The position numbers and the translations under genes were made by a program. The notes under the pieces were generated by a model. The model was not told the origin of the DNA. It worked only from the letters and a program-made list of their open reading frames with translations, and did not search any database. A stretch of 64,000 nucleotides of DNA, from assembly GCA_017418975.1 (NCBI GenBank), contig JAFOMG010000012.1, positions 204,747 to 268,746 of the forward strand, in the 5' to 3' direction. Positions 1 through 8,589 of the stretch are shown one piece after another; the stretch's first letter is position 1; each line of letters begins with the position of its first letter. Origin of the DNA: Sphingomonas sp. (GTDB taxonomy: Bacteria; Pseudomonadota; Alphaproteobacteria; Sphingomonadales; Sphingomonadaceae).

Positions 1-504
1 CGCATCGTCCGCCACGGCCGCATTGTCGGCGACATTCCCTCCGGCCACCGCCGGTTGCGAGTTCAATCCGTCCGCCGGCCGCGCGCCCGCGCAACCATGG
101 AGCTGCTTGTCGCCGATGCGGATATCGGCAGTGAGCGGCCGCTCTATCGCGGGATCGCCACCTTCGATGCAGCGTGCATCGCTGAAGCTGATCGTCACGG
201 GCGCGCCGGCGACGTCCTTGGTGGTCCACACCGCCTTGCCGCCACCGACCTGCGGCGAGACCGGATAGAATTGCGTCACGCTGCCCTCGGCCCCCCGCCC
301 GGCGAAGCGCGTGAGCGTAATCGATCCCGGCGCGACCTCCAGCGACCAGGTCAGCGCGTTGTCGGTGGCGCGCAACGGCTGGTCGAGCGGCACTTCGCCC
401 AGCCGCGGCCCGGCCGGGCTGGGCCTGGCCGCTGGCGCTTCGGTCTTCTCGCTCGATCCGCAGCCCGCGAGCGCGAGCAACGCGACAATGGCGAATGCGC
501 GCAT
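1..504 (-). CDS. Lipoprotein of the COG3650 type, 3' end beyond the window
   Basis: The reading frame starts at an ATG at 504-502 behind a good GGGAGG ribosome site and runs off the left edge without a stop. The N-terminus (MRAFAIVALLALAGCGSS) is a signal peptide with a lipobox, cysteine at residue 15, so this is an exported lipoprotein. The body has the pattern of the COG3650 family: a DNALTWSLEV segment, then RCIEGG and LHGCAR, where two cysteines probably form a disulfide. Function in the family is not established. It is divergent from the polymerase gene at 628 and shares the short intergenic region that contains the LexA box. Confidence 0.6.
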   Translation of the reverse strand, partial: MRAFAIVALLALAGCGSSEKTEAPAARPSPAGPRLGEVPLDQPLRATDNALTWSLEVAPGSITLTRFAGRGAEGSVTQFYPVSPQVGGGKAVWTTKDVAGAPVTISFSDARCIEGGDPAIERPLTADIRIGDKQLHGCAGARPADGLNSQPAVAGGNVADNAAVADDA

Positions 505-606
505 TTACCATCCTCCCTTGGCCGCGACCCTGCACGGGCCATGCATATCGGGTCAAGCCACGGGCCGCGCCCGGAGTTCCCGGTTCCGGCTATTACACGA
601 GATGAT

Positions 607-621
607 GTTCCTGTATTGTTC
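607..621 (+). promoter_or_regulatory. LexA (SOS) box, direct-repeat type
   Basis: The sequence reads GTTC, seven bases, GTTC. This is exactly the GTTC-N7-GTTC direct repeat bound by alphaproteobacterial LexA. It ends six bases before the ATG of the Y-family polymerase, so LexA binding would block transcription into that gene. The match is seen; the regulation is inferred. Confidence 0.8.
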
Positions 622-627
622 CAATCC

Positions 628-2025
628 ATGCCTGACGCGAGTCGCCTTGCCGCTGCCCTTTCGCCGCCCTCGCCGGCGCTCCAGGAGAGCGAAACCGGCC
701 CCCCGTTCCGTAAACCTTGTAAACTTCCGGCGCCGATCCTCGCCTTCCCACCCCGGCCGCTGCGCTGGCTCTATCTCGATCTCAATTCCTATTTCGCCAG
801 CGTCGAGCAGCAGCTGAACCCCGATCTGCGCGGCCATCCGGTGATCGTCGCGCCGGTGGACAGTGACACCACCGTCGCCATCGCCGCCTCGGTCGAGGCG
901 AAGCGGTACGGCATCTCCACCGGCACCCCGGTCTGGGAAGCCAGGCGCCTGTGCCGGGACCTGCGGATCACCCCTGCCCGGCACGAGAAATATGTCGAGT
1001 TCCACGAGGCCGTGCTGGCCGAGATCTGGCGGCACGTTCCCGTCACCCATGTGTGCTCGATCGACGAGGTCGCCTGCCGGCTGCTCGACAACGAGAATGA
1101 TCCGGCCGCCGCGGTGGCGCTCGCGCATCGGATCAAGGCGGGCATCCGCAGGCATGTCGGCGAATGTCTCACCAGCTCGGTGGGCATCGCGCCGAACCGG
1201 CTGCTGGCCAAGCTCGCCTCGGACATGCAGAAGCCCGATGGCCTGGTGGTGCTGACGGCGGACAGGCTTCCCCAATGTCTCTATCCGCTGCGGCTGCGCG
1301 ACATCGCGGGCATCGGCGCCAAGATGGAGAAGCGGCTGGCGCAGGACGGCATTCTCGACATCCGGCAATATTGCGAGCGCCGCCCGCGCGACGCGGGCAA
1401 TGCCTGGGGCGGCGTCAATGGCGACCGGCTCTGGTATCTGCTCCACGGTGTCGAGCTGCCCGACAAGCCGACGCAGAGCCGCACGATCGGACACAGCCAT
1501 GTGCTCAGCCCGCAGAAGCGCGGGCTCGAGCCCACCCGGCTCACCGCCCGCCGCCTCGCGCTCAAGGCGGCCAGCCGCCTGCGCCGCAAGGGCTATCGCG
1601 CCCGGCTATTGGTGCTCCATGGCAAGTTCGAGGACGACAAGTCCGGCTGGCGCGCATCGATCCGCCTGCCGGACACACAGGACAGCTTCGTCATCCTCCA
1701 TGCGCTCGACCAGCTCTTCCCCCGCCTGGCCGAAGCGGGGCGCCGCCGGCCCGGCGGCTTCCGGCTGCGCATGGTGGGCGTGACGCTCTGCGAAATCGCG
1801 GCGGTGGAGGGCGAGCAGGGTTCGCTGTTCGCCGCGCTCGATCCGGACGATCCGCTGGCCCGCGAGACGCGCACGCTCGCGCTCAGCCGCGCGATGGACC
1901 GGATTAACCATAGATTCGGCCGCAACGCCGTTTCGGTCGGCCCGTTGCACGGCGGCAGAATCGACCGGGTGGGGACAAAGATCGCTTTCGGACGTATTCC
2001 GGAAATGAGCGAATTCCATGAATGA
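628..2025 (+). CDS. dinB: Y-family translesion DNA polymerase (DinB/Pol IV type)
   Basis: Error-prone polymerase that copies past DNA lesions. The palm begins at about residue 46 with LYLDLNSYFASVEQQ (metal-binding Asp51) and continues with the catalytic SIDEV motif, then SSVGIAPNRLLAKLASD and the helix-hairpin-helix segment IAGIGAKMEKRL. A little-finger region and a tail of about 60 residues follow. At 465 residues it is longer than a typical Pol IV (about 350) because of a low-complexity N-terminal extension and the tail. The ATG at 628 is the only ATG close to the domain start and has no obvious Shine-Dalgarno, so the mRNA may be leaderless. The LexA box at 607-621 makes SOS induction very likely. 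No imuA or dnaE2 partner is nearby. Confidence 0.88.
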   Translation: MPDASRLAAALSPPSPALQESETGPPFRKPCKLPAPILAFPPRPLRWLYLDLNSYFASVEQQLNPDLRGHPVIVAPVDSDTTVAIAASVEAKRYGISTGTPVWEARRLCRDLRITPARHEKYVEFHEAVLAEIWRHVPVTHVCSIDEVACRLLDNENDPAAAVALAHRIKAGIRRHVGECLTSSVGIAPNRLLAKLASDMQKPDGLVVLTADRLPQCLYPLRLRDIAGIGAKMEKRLAQDGILDIRQYCERRPRDAGNAWGGVNGDRLWYLLHGVELPDKPTQSRTIGHSHVLSPQKRGLEPTRLTARRLALKAASRLRRKGYRARLLVLHGKFEDDKSGWRASIRLPDTQDSFVILHALDQLFPRLAEAGRRRPGGFRLRMVGVTLCEIAAVEGEQGSLFAALDPDDPLARETRTLALSRAMDRINHRFGRNAVSVGPLHGGRIDRVGTKIAFGRIPEMSEFHE

Positions 2026-2149
2026 CATCGGTGTCCGTCATCGGATCGTAATATTCCTGACGTGATACCGCACCGCACAATTGGAATGTAACTCTATAAC
2101 ACGAATCGCTTGACGATTCTTGCATGGTGAACGAAAGCTCCTGCCCGCT

Positions 2150-2530
2150 ATGAAGAAAGCCCCCTTTTTTGCCGCCGCCGCCGTGCTCCTGTCGCTCGCG
2201 GCCTGTGAGAACAAGCCCGAGGAAGTCACGGGTACCGCTCCCGACCCCCAGGCCGAAGCGCTGAAGAACGCCCCGAAGGTCGAACTGCCGCCGTCGATCG
2301 CTTCCTCGGTCTCGATGCGCTGCAAGGACAACACCGTCGTGTTCGCCGACTTCTACAAGGGCGACAAGCAGGTCCTGATCAAGGAGGCCAAGGACGGCCC
2401 GGGCAAGATGCTCAAGGCGCCGGAAGCTGGCCAGCCCTTCGTCGCCGAGGGCGGCTACAAGGTCACCGGCACCGCCAAGAACGCCACGATCGAGATTCCG
2501 GGCAAGGGCTCGCGCGCCTGCCACGCCTGA
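2150..2530 (+). CDS. Small lipoprotein, possibly MliC-like
   Basis: A 126-residue exported lipoprotein. MKKAPFFAAAAVLLSLAAC is a clean lipoprotein signal with Cys19. A TTG ten codons upstream (2120) is also in frame, but the signal peptide favours the ATG at 2150. The mature part has MRCKDNTVVFADFY near its start and a C-terminal Cys in GSRACHA. The two cysteines and the short beta-rich body resemble lysozyme-inhibitor (MliC) folds, but I regard that as a weak resemblance only. It is monocistronic, closed by the terminator at 2557-2587. Confidence 0.65.
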   Translation: MKKAPFFAAAAVLLSLAACENKPEEVTGTAPDPQAEALKNAPKVELPPSIASSVSMRCKDNTVVFADFYKGDKQVLIKEAKDGPGKMLKAPEAGQPFVAEGGYKVTGTAKNATIEIPGKGSRACHA

Positions 2531-2556
2531 TCGCGGCACTCAGCGTTTTCATCCAG

Positions 2557-2587
2557 GGGTCGGCGGGCATTCCCGCCGGCCCTTTTT
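2557..2587 (+). terminator. Rho-independent terminator of the lipoprotein gene
   Basis: An 11-bp stem (GGGTCGGCGGG against CCCGCCGGCCC, one G-U pair) with a CATT loop is followed directly by five T residues. It lies 27 bases after the lipoprotein stop codon and before the ParA start. Confidence 0.85.
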
Positions 2588-2622
2588 CATGCGAGGCTTG
2601 AAGGCGAAGGGAGCGAATCCAG

Positions 2623-3357
2623 GTGGCGACTGTCGCGATCTACAGCCTGAAGGGCGGTGTCGGTAAGACGACGCTGGCAGTGAACCTGGCCTGGGCCGCC
2701 GCTACCCTGTCCGCGCGGCGCACCCTGCTCTGGGATCTCGATCCCCAGGCTGCCGCCACTTTCCTGGTCGAACCGCAGGGCAAGACCCGCGACCAGGCCC
2801 AGGCGATCTTCACCAAGGACGTGGCACCGGCCAAGCTGGTCCAGCATACCGGCACCGAGCGGCTCGACCTGATCGGCGCGGACACGTCGCTGCGCGGCCT
2901 CGACCTGACGTTCCACGAGCTCGACAAGAAGAAGCGGCTGGCCAAGCTGCTCGCCGAGCTCGACCGGGCCTATGACCGGATGCTGCTCGATTGCCCGCCC
3001 GGCCTGACCGAGACGAGCGAGCAGGTAATGCGCGCCGCCGACCTGATCGTGGTGCCGGTGATCCCTTCCCCGCTCTCCACCCGTGCCTTCGAGGAAGTCT
3101 CCGCGCATCTCGCCCGCAAGGGCGGCAAGGTGCCGCTGATGCCGGTCCATTCGATGGTCGACCGCAGGCGCAAGCTCCATGCCGAGGCCGTGGCCGCGCA
3201 TCCGGACTGGCCGGTGATCCCGATGGCGAGCATCGTCGAGGCGATGAGCGTGCGCCGCGCCGCGGTGGGCGCCTATGCCCCCCGCACACCCGGCGCCCAG
3301 GCCTTTGCCGGGCTGTGGCAAGCGATCGAGCGCCGGCTGGCGGGCAAGAAGCGTTGA
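2623..3357 (+). CDS. ParA/MinD-family P-loop ATPase
   Basis: Cytosolic deviant-Walker ATPase of 244 residues. Walker A KGGVGKTT lies at residues 9-16, the Walker A' LWDLDPQAAAT follows, and LLDCPPGL is the Walker B-like segment. The start is a GTG with AAGGGAG a few bases upstream. No parB or parS is adjacent, so this is an orphan ParA-like protein rather than the chromosome-partition ATPase. Such orphans position diverse cargos; the cargo here cannot be read from the sequence. Its stop overlaps the aat start (TTGA), so the two are probably co-translated. Confidence 0.85.
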   Translation: MATVAIYSLKGGVGKTTLAVNLAWAAATLSARRTLLWDLDPQAAATFLVEPQGKTRDQAQAIFTKDVAPAKLVQHTGTERLDLIGADTSLRGLDLTFHELDKKKRLAKLLAELDRAYDRMLLDCPPGLTETSEQVMRAADLIVVPVIPSPLSTRAFEEVSAHLARKGGKVPLMPVHSMVDRRRKLHAEAVAAHPDWPVIPMASIVEAMSVRRAAVGAYAPRTPGAQAFAGLWQAIERRLAGKKR

Positions 3358-4109
3358 GCCGCGCCCAGCCGCCCCAGCAGGAGCTGGACCCTGACCTGGT
3401 GCTGCGCGCCTATGCCATGGGCGTCTTCCCCATGGCCGATCATCGCGGCGCGGCCAGCGTCTATTGGGTCGAGCCCAAGCTGCGCGGCGTGCTGCCGCTG
3501 GACGGCTTCCACTTCTCTCGCTCGCTCAGGAAGCTCATCCAGGCGGGCCGCTTCCGCCTGACCGTCGATGCCGCGTTCGAGCGGATCATCCAGCTTTGCG
3601 CGGAGAGCGCAGCCGATCGGCCGGACACCTGGATCAACGGCCCGATCGAGCGCGTCTTCCTCGAGCTGCACCGCCGCGGCTTCGCCCATTCGCTCGAATG
3701 CTGGGACGGCGATATACTCGCCGGCGGCCTGTACGGCCTGGCGCTGGGCCGGGCCTTTTTCGGCGAGTCGATGGTCACGCGGGTCCCCAACGCCTCGAAG
3801 GTCGCGTTCGCGCATCTCGTCGCGCGGCTCGGGGCCGGCGGGTTCACACTGCTGGACTGCCAGTTCATCACCGAGCATCTCGCCACGCTCGGCGCGGTCG
3901 AAATTCCCCGCGACGACTATGTCGCGTTGCTGGCCGGGGCGCTGGGCGATTCGGCGGCCGGACTCTCCGCTGGCGCGCCCTCCGTCGACGGCGACTTCTT
4001 CGCGCTCGATGCGTTGCCCGATCCGCTGCCGCCCGCCGCCGGCGCCGGCACCGTGTCCGGCCCGCTATCGCGGAAGGTCATCGCGCAGCTCTTGGGCCAG
4101 ACGTCATAG
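3354..4109 (+). CDS. aat: Leucyl/phenylalanyl-tRNA--protein transferase
   Basis: Transfers Leu or Phe from tRNA to proteins with N-terminal Lys or Arg, creating N-degrons for ClpS/ClpAP. Family motifs are clear: LRAYAMGVFPMAD near the N-terminus, the WVEPKLRGVLPLD segment, then FFGESMVTRVPNASKVAF and LLDCQFITEHLATLGA. The TTG start at 3354 overlaps the ParA stop codon; no better in-frame ATG precedes the domain. At 251 residues it has an Ala/Pro-rich C-terminal tail beyond the core. That tail is encoded opposite the tail of the convergent DUF2155 gene, with 193 bp of overlap. Confidence 0.93.
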   Translation: MSRAQPPQQELDPDLVLRAYAMGVFPMADHRGAASVYWVEPKLRGVLPLDGFHFSRSLRKLIQAGRFRLTVDAAFERIIQLCAESAADRPDTWINGPIERVFLELHRRGFAHSLECWDGDILAGGLYGLALGRAFFGESMVTRVPNASKVAFAHLVARLGAGGFTLLDCQFITEHLATLGAVEIPRDDYVALLAGALGDSAAGLSAGAPSVDGDFFALDALPDPLPPAAGAGTVSGPLSRKVIAQLLGQTS

Positions 4110-4576
4110 ATCGGATGCTGGACCACGTTGAGCGCCGGGCGCTCCGCGAACAGCCAGCCCGAATGAACCCGGTGCCATTGCTTGTCGAGTTCGAGCACGT
4201 CGACCTGCACGAAGGCGCCGGTAAGCTGGTCCGCCTCCCAGGGCGCGGTCTTGTCGCAGGCCCTGAGTCGGACGATCACATCGCCGATCCGCACAGCCTG
4301 GCCCGGCTTCAGCTTGAACTCGCGCGCTTCGCCGTTGCGCTTGTTGAGGATGCCGAGCACCGCGATACGGTCCTTCATCGGCGTCGCCGCCGCATCCTCA
4401 ATCGCCTTGCCGTCACGATCGACCGTGATCACGCCGGCCGCCTTGTCCGAATCGTCACCGCCAGTGACGATCTCGTCCGAAACAACATTGTTCGTCGGGC
4501 CGCCGCCGCTGCCCGAGCAGGCGCCGAGCGCGAGCAACAGCCCGGCCGCGCCGGCTCCGGCACGGCAGCGGATCAT
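3917..4576 (-). CDS. DUF2155 exported lipoprotein
   Basis: A 219-residue protein starting with an ATG that overlaps the NDUFA12 stop codon (ATGA), which implies translational coupling. The N-terminus is a signal sequence with a lipobox-like LALGACSG. The DUF2155 core runs from about RIAVLGILNKRNGEAREF to HPIYDVWPKSC and has two conserved cysteines. The role in the family is unknown; it is commonly found next to NDUFA12 and aat in alphaproteobacteria. The last 45 or so residues are Ser/Pro/Ala-rich and lie antisense to the end of aat. Confidence 0.88.
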   Translation of the reverse strand: MIRCRAGAGAAGLLLALGACSGSGGGPTNNVVSDEIVTGGDDSDKAAGVITVDRDGKAIEDAAATPMKDRIAVLGILNKRNGEAREFKLKPGQAVRIGDVIVRLRACDKTAPWEADQLTGAFVQVDVLELDKQWHRVHSGWLFAERPALNVVQHPIYDVWPKSCAMTFRDSGPDTVPAPAAGGSGSGNASSAKKSPSTEGAPAESPAAESPSAPASNAT

Positions 4577-4965
4577 GCGCCGGGGGTCCAGGCCTCGTAG
4601 TCTCCGGTGGCGCGGGCGCGGTAGCCGCCCTTTTCCAGCGCGCCGCTCGGGCGATAGGCGAGTTGCGAGCCGGTCAGATTCATCTCGGCGGGCTTCTCCC
4701 ACGCCTTGGGCGCCGGCAGCGCCTGGTCCGGGGCCGAATCGATCTGGTGATGCAGCCAGCTGAACCATTCCGGCGGCACCCGGCTGGCGTCGTTCGAGCC
4801 GTTATAGATGACCCAGCGGCGCGGAATGCCGTTGGGATCCTGGCCGCCCTCGTAATAGACGTTGCCCAGATCGTCCTCGCCCACGCGCGTCTTGCCGCGC
4901 AGGCCCATCCAGGTGCCGAAGGTGGCGCCGTTCCACCAAGTGAAGGGATTGAGATTTAGACCCAT
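4573..4965 (-). CDS. NDUFA12-type accessory subunit of NADH:ubiquinone oxidoreductase
   Basis: A 130-residue homologue of the mitochondrial complex I subunit NDUFA12 (B17.2), an accessory subunit found in alphaproteobacteria and mitochondria. Recognisable segments are FTWWNGATFGTWM, VGEDDLGNVYYE and the core RRWVIYNGSNDASRVPPEW followed by WLHH. It is the upstream partner of the coupled DUF2155 gene. The core nuo operon is not in this window, as is usual for this gene. Confidence 0.93.
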   Translation of the reverse strand: MGLNLNPFTWWNGATFGTWMGLRGKTRVGEDDLGNVYYEGGQDPNGIPRRWVIYNGSNDASRVPPEWFSWLHHQIDSAPDQALPAPKAWEKPAEMNLTGSQLAYRPSGALEKGGYRARATGDYEAWTPGA

Positions 4966-5003
4966 GGGCGCGGATTAGCGAGGAGCGCGAGTGTAGGCAA
5001 TCT

Positions 5004-5495
5004 TTACTGCTTCTCCCAGCGCACCTTGTCGCCGGCCCGGATGCCGAGCTTCGCCGAAACGCCCGCATTGAGCTCGAGCACCGCAGCCACCGGCTCGCCC
5101 GATTTCACATTCTCCTCCGAGAACGGCACGGCATTCTCGCCGATCCGGGCAATGGTTCCGTCCGCGCGGATGAACAATATGTCCAGCGCGGTGGGCGTAT
5201 TCTTCATCCAGAAGCTCGCCTCGCGCGGCGGGCCGTCGGCCGGATAGGGCGCGAAGAGCATGCCGCCGTCCTGCGGGATGTTGGTGCGGAACATCAGCCC
5301 GCGCTCCTGCTCGGCCGTGGTGCGGGCAAGCTCGACATGGAAGACGCGCGGGCCGCCGGCGCTGTCGACCGTCACCTCGACCTTGCGCACCGCCTGCGCC
5401 GCGGCGGGCCCGGCCTCCGCCTCGCTTTGGCACGCACCCGAGACGAGCAGCACCGACGCGGCGAGCGCCGCGCCCAACCCATGCAGGAACCTCAT
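5004..5495 (-). CDS. DUF192 family exported protein
   Basis: A 163-residue exported protein. The N-terminus MRFLHGLGAALAASVLLVSG leads to a Cys at residue 22, so it is probably a lipoprotein. The DUF192 domain fills the rest: VELARTTAEQERGLMFR, then GGMLFAPYP, ASFWMKNT and LDILFIRADGTI. The domain has no well-established function. The start lies 4 bp after the stop of the cold-shock gene, so the two form an operon; longer in-frame starts would lie inside that gene and lack the signal peptide. Confidence 0.88.
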   Translation of the reverse strand: MRFLHGLGAALAASVLLVSGACQSEAEAGPAAAQAVRKVEVTVDSAGGPRVFHVELARTTAEQERGLMFRTNIPQDGGMLFAPYPADGPPREASFWMKNTPTALDILFIRADGTIARIGENAVPFSEENVKSGEPVAAVLELNAGVSAKLGIRAGDKVRWEKQ

Positions 5496-5499
5496 CGTC

Positions 5500-6084
5500 T
5501 CAGCCGGTCCTTTCGACCGCCACGGCGAGCGGCCCCTTTTCGCCATCGACGATGCGCGCGACGAGCGACTGGCCGGGTTCGACCTCCTCGATATCGGCGC
5601 GGCGCAGCGTCTCCATATGGACGAATATATCGGCCGAGTCAGACTCGCGCACCAGGAATCCATAGCCCTTCAGGCGGTTGAACCATTTCACCGCCACCGG
5701 CTCGAACGGGCCGGCGGTGGCGATCAGCTTCACCCGGTCGGCGCGCTCGGCCTGGCGCTTGGGCGCCTCGATCGCCTGGCTGAGGTCGATCGAGAGGATC
5801 TCGCGCGCCTGCAGCCCCCGCTGACGCTGCACCGCCGTGCACTCCACCCGCGCGCCCTCGGGCAGCGAGCGGCGGCCATGGTCCTGGAGCACGGTGAAGT
5901 GGATCAGGATGTCGCCCACGGCGGCGTCATCGGCGACGAGAAAGCCGAATCCCCGCGTAACGTCGAACCATTTCACGACACCGGCAAAGACCTGGCTTTC
6001 ATCCGCCGGGTCCTCGCCAATCCCCCCGTTATCGTTCGGCGTGTCTGTATAGTCGTTCTGCGCAACCTGTTGGTCAGCACGCAT
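5500..6084 (-). CDS. Protein with two cold-shock domains
   Basis: A 194-residue nucleic-acid-binding protein with two OB-fold cold-shock domains. The first, at about residues 32-100, has the RNP1-like [16 protein letters not shown]; the second, at about 128-190, has [15 protein letters not shown] with [10 protein letters not shown] polar linker of roughly 30 residues joins them. Tandem-domain cold-shock proteins of this size are typical of alphaproteobacteria and act as RNA chaperones. The 74-bp leader before the start is AT-rich compared with its surroundings and contains a TTCCAT/ATGGAA palindrome. Confidence 0.92.
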   Translation of the reverse strand: MRADQQVAQNDYTDTPNDNGGIGEDPADESQVFAGVVKWFDVTRGFGFLVADDAAVGDILIHFTVLQDHGRRSLPEGARVECTAVQRQRGLQAREILSIDLSQAIEAPKRQAERADRVKLIATAGPFEPVAVKWFNRLKGYGFLVRESDSADIFVHMETLRRADIEEVEPGQSLVARIVDGEKGPLAVAVERTG

Positions 6085-6121
6085 TTCCTGTTCCCCCGAA
6101 CGGTCACATTAACATGGTATT

Positions 6122-6135
6122 TTCCATAAATGGAA
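6122..6135. promoter_or_regulatory. Short palindrome upstream of the cold-shock gene
   Basis: TTCCAT, two bases, ATGGAA, a perfect six-base inverted repeat. It lies in the AT-rich gap between recX and the cold-shock gene, 38 bases before the latter's start. It could be an operator, part of the recX terminator or a leader structure. The sequence does not decide which. Confidence 0.3.
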
Positions 6136-6158
6136 TTGCCTTTGTTGCCGATCTGGCA

Positions 6159-6695
6159 TCAAGCGCCGCCAAATGTGGTTTCCGGGTCCTCCCCCGGCGC
6201 CATGCGGACGATCGCGCGGGCCAGTCCCGGCGCATGCCCGGCACGGATCATCGCAGCCATCTGCTTTTCCTGGAGCGCGCGGTCTGCCACCTCGCGGGCA
6301 TAGGGGCCGATGCGCCGGCGCCGGGCAAAGACGATCGCGCTCGCAAGCGCCTCCGCCGCGAGCGCCGGCGCCAGCGCGGCGGCATCGGCTTCCTCCACCC
6401 CGGCGAACCGCAGCGCCTCGCGCACCCGGCGCGCGCCCAGCCCGCGCCGGGCCATCGCCCCGGCCTTGGATTCGGCATAGAGGCGGTCGTCGACATAGCC
6501 GAGTCCGGCCATGCGCTCGGCCAAAGCCTCCGGATCGGGCGATTTTTCTCCCTCCCAGCCGCGCTCGCACAGTTTTCGGGACAGATAGGCCGCAAGTTTG
6601 GCCCTTGTCGTAGCGTAACGTTCGACATAGCGGAGCGCGTAACGCTCCAGATCGGCGCTATTCAGCGGTGGCAGGGGGCGTCTCGGGGCAGGCAT
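6159..6695 (-). CDS. recX: RecX-family regulator
   Basis: A 178-residue RecX-type protein, which in characterised cases binds RecA filaments and limits RecA activity. Three-helix RecX repeats are visible: ERYALRYVERYATTRAKLAAYL, then GYVDDRLYAESKAGAMARRG with GARRVREALRFAGV, and an Arg-rich C-terminal repeat. I chose the start MPAPRRPLP, because the frame upstream of it lies in the region divergent to the acyl-AMP ligase gene and is not family-like. recA is not adjacent, and no LexA box is visible in front. Confidence 0.85.
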   Translation of the reverse strand: MPAPRRPLPPLNSADLERYALRYVERYATTRAKLAAYLSRKLCERGWEGEKSPDPEALAERMAGLGYVDDRLYAESKAGAMARRGLGARRVREALRFAGVEEADAAALAPALAAEALASAIVFARRRRIGPYAREVADRALQEKQMAAMIRAGHAPGLARAIVRMAPGEDPETTFGGA

Positions 6696-6816
6696 GCGCC
6701 ATGATTGTGCCACAGTGGCAACCGATTTTGAACGACAGTGCGTAGCAGAGGCTAGCCTCAAAAAATTCGTCGTGGGGGCACGACGTTGGCTACCACGCAG
6801 GGGCACGGAATAAAGA

Positions 6817-8589
6817 ATGGTATTGGACGTTACGGGATCGCTCGAGGCAGAAAAGGAAGCGGGAACGCTCGCGCCTACGCCTACCGATGACAGCCTGCCG
6901 CGTCGCCTTGCGGATTTCGAAACGCTGGGCGAAGCGCTCGACTATGCCGCCAAGGGCAAGCGCGGGCTCAATTTCCACGATGCGCGCGGCAACCTCGTGC
7001 GCCCCTATCCCTTCGCGGAGCTGCGCGAGGATGCGTTGAAGCAGGCCTGGCGCCTGATCGCCGCGGGCGTGAAGCCCGAGGACCGCATCGCGCTGATCGC
7101 GGAGACGGGCGCCGAATTCGCCTCGCTGTTCTTCGGCGTCATCTATGCCGGCGCCTGGCCGGTGCCGCTGCCGCTGCCCACCAGCTTCGGCGGCGCCCAA
7201 TCCTATATCGACCAGCTCACCGTCCAGCTGCAGAGCTGCGACCCTTCGATGCTGCTCTTCCCGCCCGAGATCGGCGCGATGTGCGCCGAGGCTGCGCGCG
7301 GCCGGGGCGTGCCGGGCGTGGACTGGTCCGAGTTCGTCCAGCGCGACGCGGTGCCGACGCCGCTGCCCGAGGCGAAGACGACCGACATCGCCTATCTGCA
7401 ATATTCGAGCGGCTCGACTCGCTTCCCGCACGGCGTGGTGATCACCCACCATGCCCTGCTCAACAACCTGGCGGCGCACAGCCACGGCATGCACGTGACC
7501 GATGGCGACCGCTGCGTCTCGTGGCTGCCCTGGTACCATGACATGGGCCTGGTCGGCTGCCTGCTCTCGGTCGTCGCCAACCAGGTCTCGACCGATTACC
7601 TCAAGACCGAGGATTTCGCCCGGCGCCCGCTCGCCTGGCTCGACCTGATCAGCCGCAACCAGGGCAACACGCTCAGCTACTCGCCGACCTTCGGCTACGA
7701 CATCTGCGCCCGCCGCATGTCGAGCCAGACCAAGGCCAGCGACCGTTTCGACCTGAGCCGCTGGCGCGTCGCCGGCAACGGCGCCGACATGATCCGCCCG
7801 GACGTGATGCAGTCGTTCGTCGATGCCTTCGCCGATGCAGGCTTCAAGGCCACCGCCTTCCTGCCGAGCTACGGCCTGGCGGAAGCCACCCTCGCCGTCT
7901 CGATCATGCCACCGGGCGAAGGCATCATGGTCGAACTGGTCGAGGAGACCCAGCTCTCGGGCGGCGACACCGCCCGCGGCGATCGCCCGCAGCGGTTCCG
8001 CGCCATCGTCAATTGCGGCGTCCCCGCGCGCGACATGACGATCGAGATCCGCGAGGAAGACGGCACGCCGCTCCCCGAAAAGGCGATCGGCAAGGTCTGG
8101 TGCAAGGGCCCGAGCGTGATGGTCGGCTATTTCCGCGACCAGGAATCGACCGATGCCTGCCTGGTCGACGGCTGGCTCGACACCGGCGACATGGGCTATA
8201 TGTCCGACGGCTACATCTACATCGTCGGCCGCGCCAAGGACATGATCATCATCAACGGCAAGAACCACTGGCCCCAGGACATCGAATGGGCCGTGGAGCA
8301 GCTGCCGGCGTTCAAGCAGGGCGACGTCGCCGCCTTCGCGATCACCACGCCGGGCGGCGAGGAGACGCCGGCCGTGCTGGTGCAGTGCCGCACCTCGGAC
8401 GAGCAGGAGCGCCTGCGCCTGCGTGACGAGATCCGCGAGCGCGTCCGCTCGGTGACCGGCATGAACTGCGTGATCGAGCTCGTCCCGCCGCGCACACTGC
8501 CGCGCACCAGCTCGGGCAAGCTCAGCCGCGCCAAGGCGCGCAACCTCTATCTCAACGGCGAGATCAAGCCCTACGCGCTCGCAGCGTAA
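6817..8589 (+). CDS. Fatty acyl-AMP ligase / acyl-ACP synthetase
   Basis: A 590-residue adenylate-forming enzyme that activates a fatty acid as acyl-AMP. All core motifs are present: the Ser/Thr-rich loop in QYSSGSTRFPHGVVITHHAL, YGLAEATLAVS, DTGDMGYMSDGYIYIVGR with the following KDMIIINGKN, and the C-terminal lysine in PRTSSGKLSRAK. The overall pattern is the FadD32/FAAL branch, which passes the acyl group to a carrier protein instead of CoA. No carrier protein, PKS or serine palmitoyltransferase lies next to it. In sphingomonads such an enzyme may feed sphingolipid or other lipid synthesis; that part is inference. Confidence 0.85.
   Translation: MVLDVTGSLEAEKEAGTLAPTPTDDSLPRRLADFETLGEALDYAAKGKRGLNFHDARGNLVRPYPFAELREDALKQAWRLIAAGVKPEDRIALIAETGAEFASLFFGVIYAGAWPVPLPLPTSFGGAQSYIDQLTVQLQSCDPSMLLFPPEIGAMCAEAARGRGVPGVDWSEFVQRDAVPTPLPEAKTTDIAYLQYSSGSTRFPHGVVITHHALLNNLAAHSHGMHVTDGDRCVSWLPWYHDMGLVGCLLSVVANQVSTDYLKTEDFARRPLAWLDLISRNQGNTLSYSPTFGYDICARRMSSQTKASDRFDLSRWRVAGNGADMIRPDVMQSFVDAFADAGFKATAFLPSYGLAEATLAVSIMPPGEGIMVELVEETQLSGGDTARGDRPQRFRAIVNCGVPARDMTIEIREEDGTPLPEKAIGKVWCKGPSVMVGYFRDQESTDACLVDGWLDTGDMGYMSDGYIYIVGRAKDMIIINGKNHWPQDIEWAVEQLPAFKQGDVAAFAITTPGGEETPAVLVQCRTSDEQERLRLRDEIRERVRSVTGMNCVIELVPPRTLPRTSSGKLSRAKARNLYLNGEIKPYALAA

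Noticed and set aside
2623-3357. The ParA-like gene as a plasmid or chromosome partition locus.
   Set aside because: There is no parB gene and no parS-like palindrome nearby.
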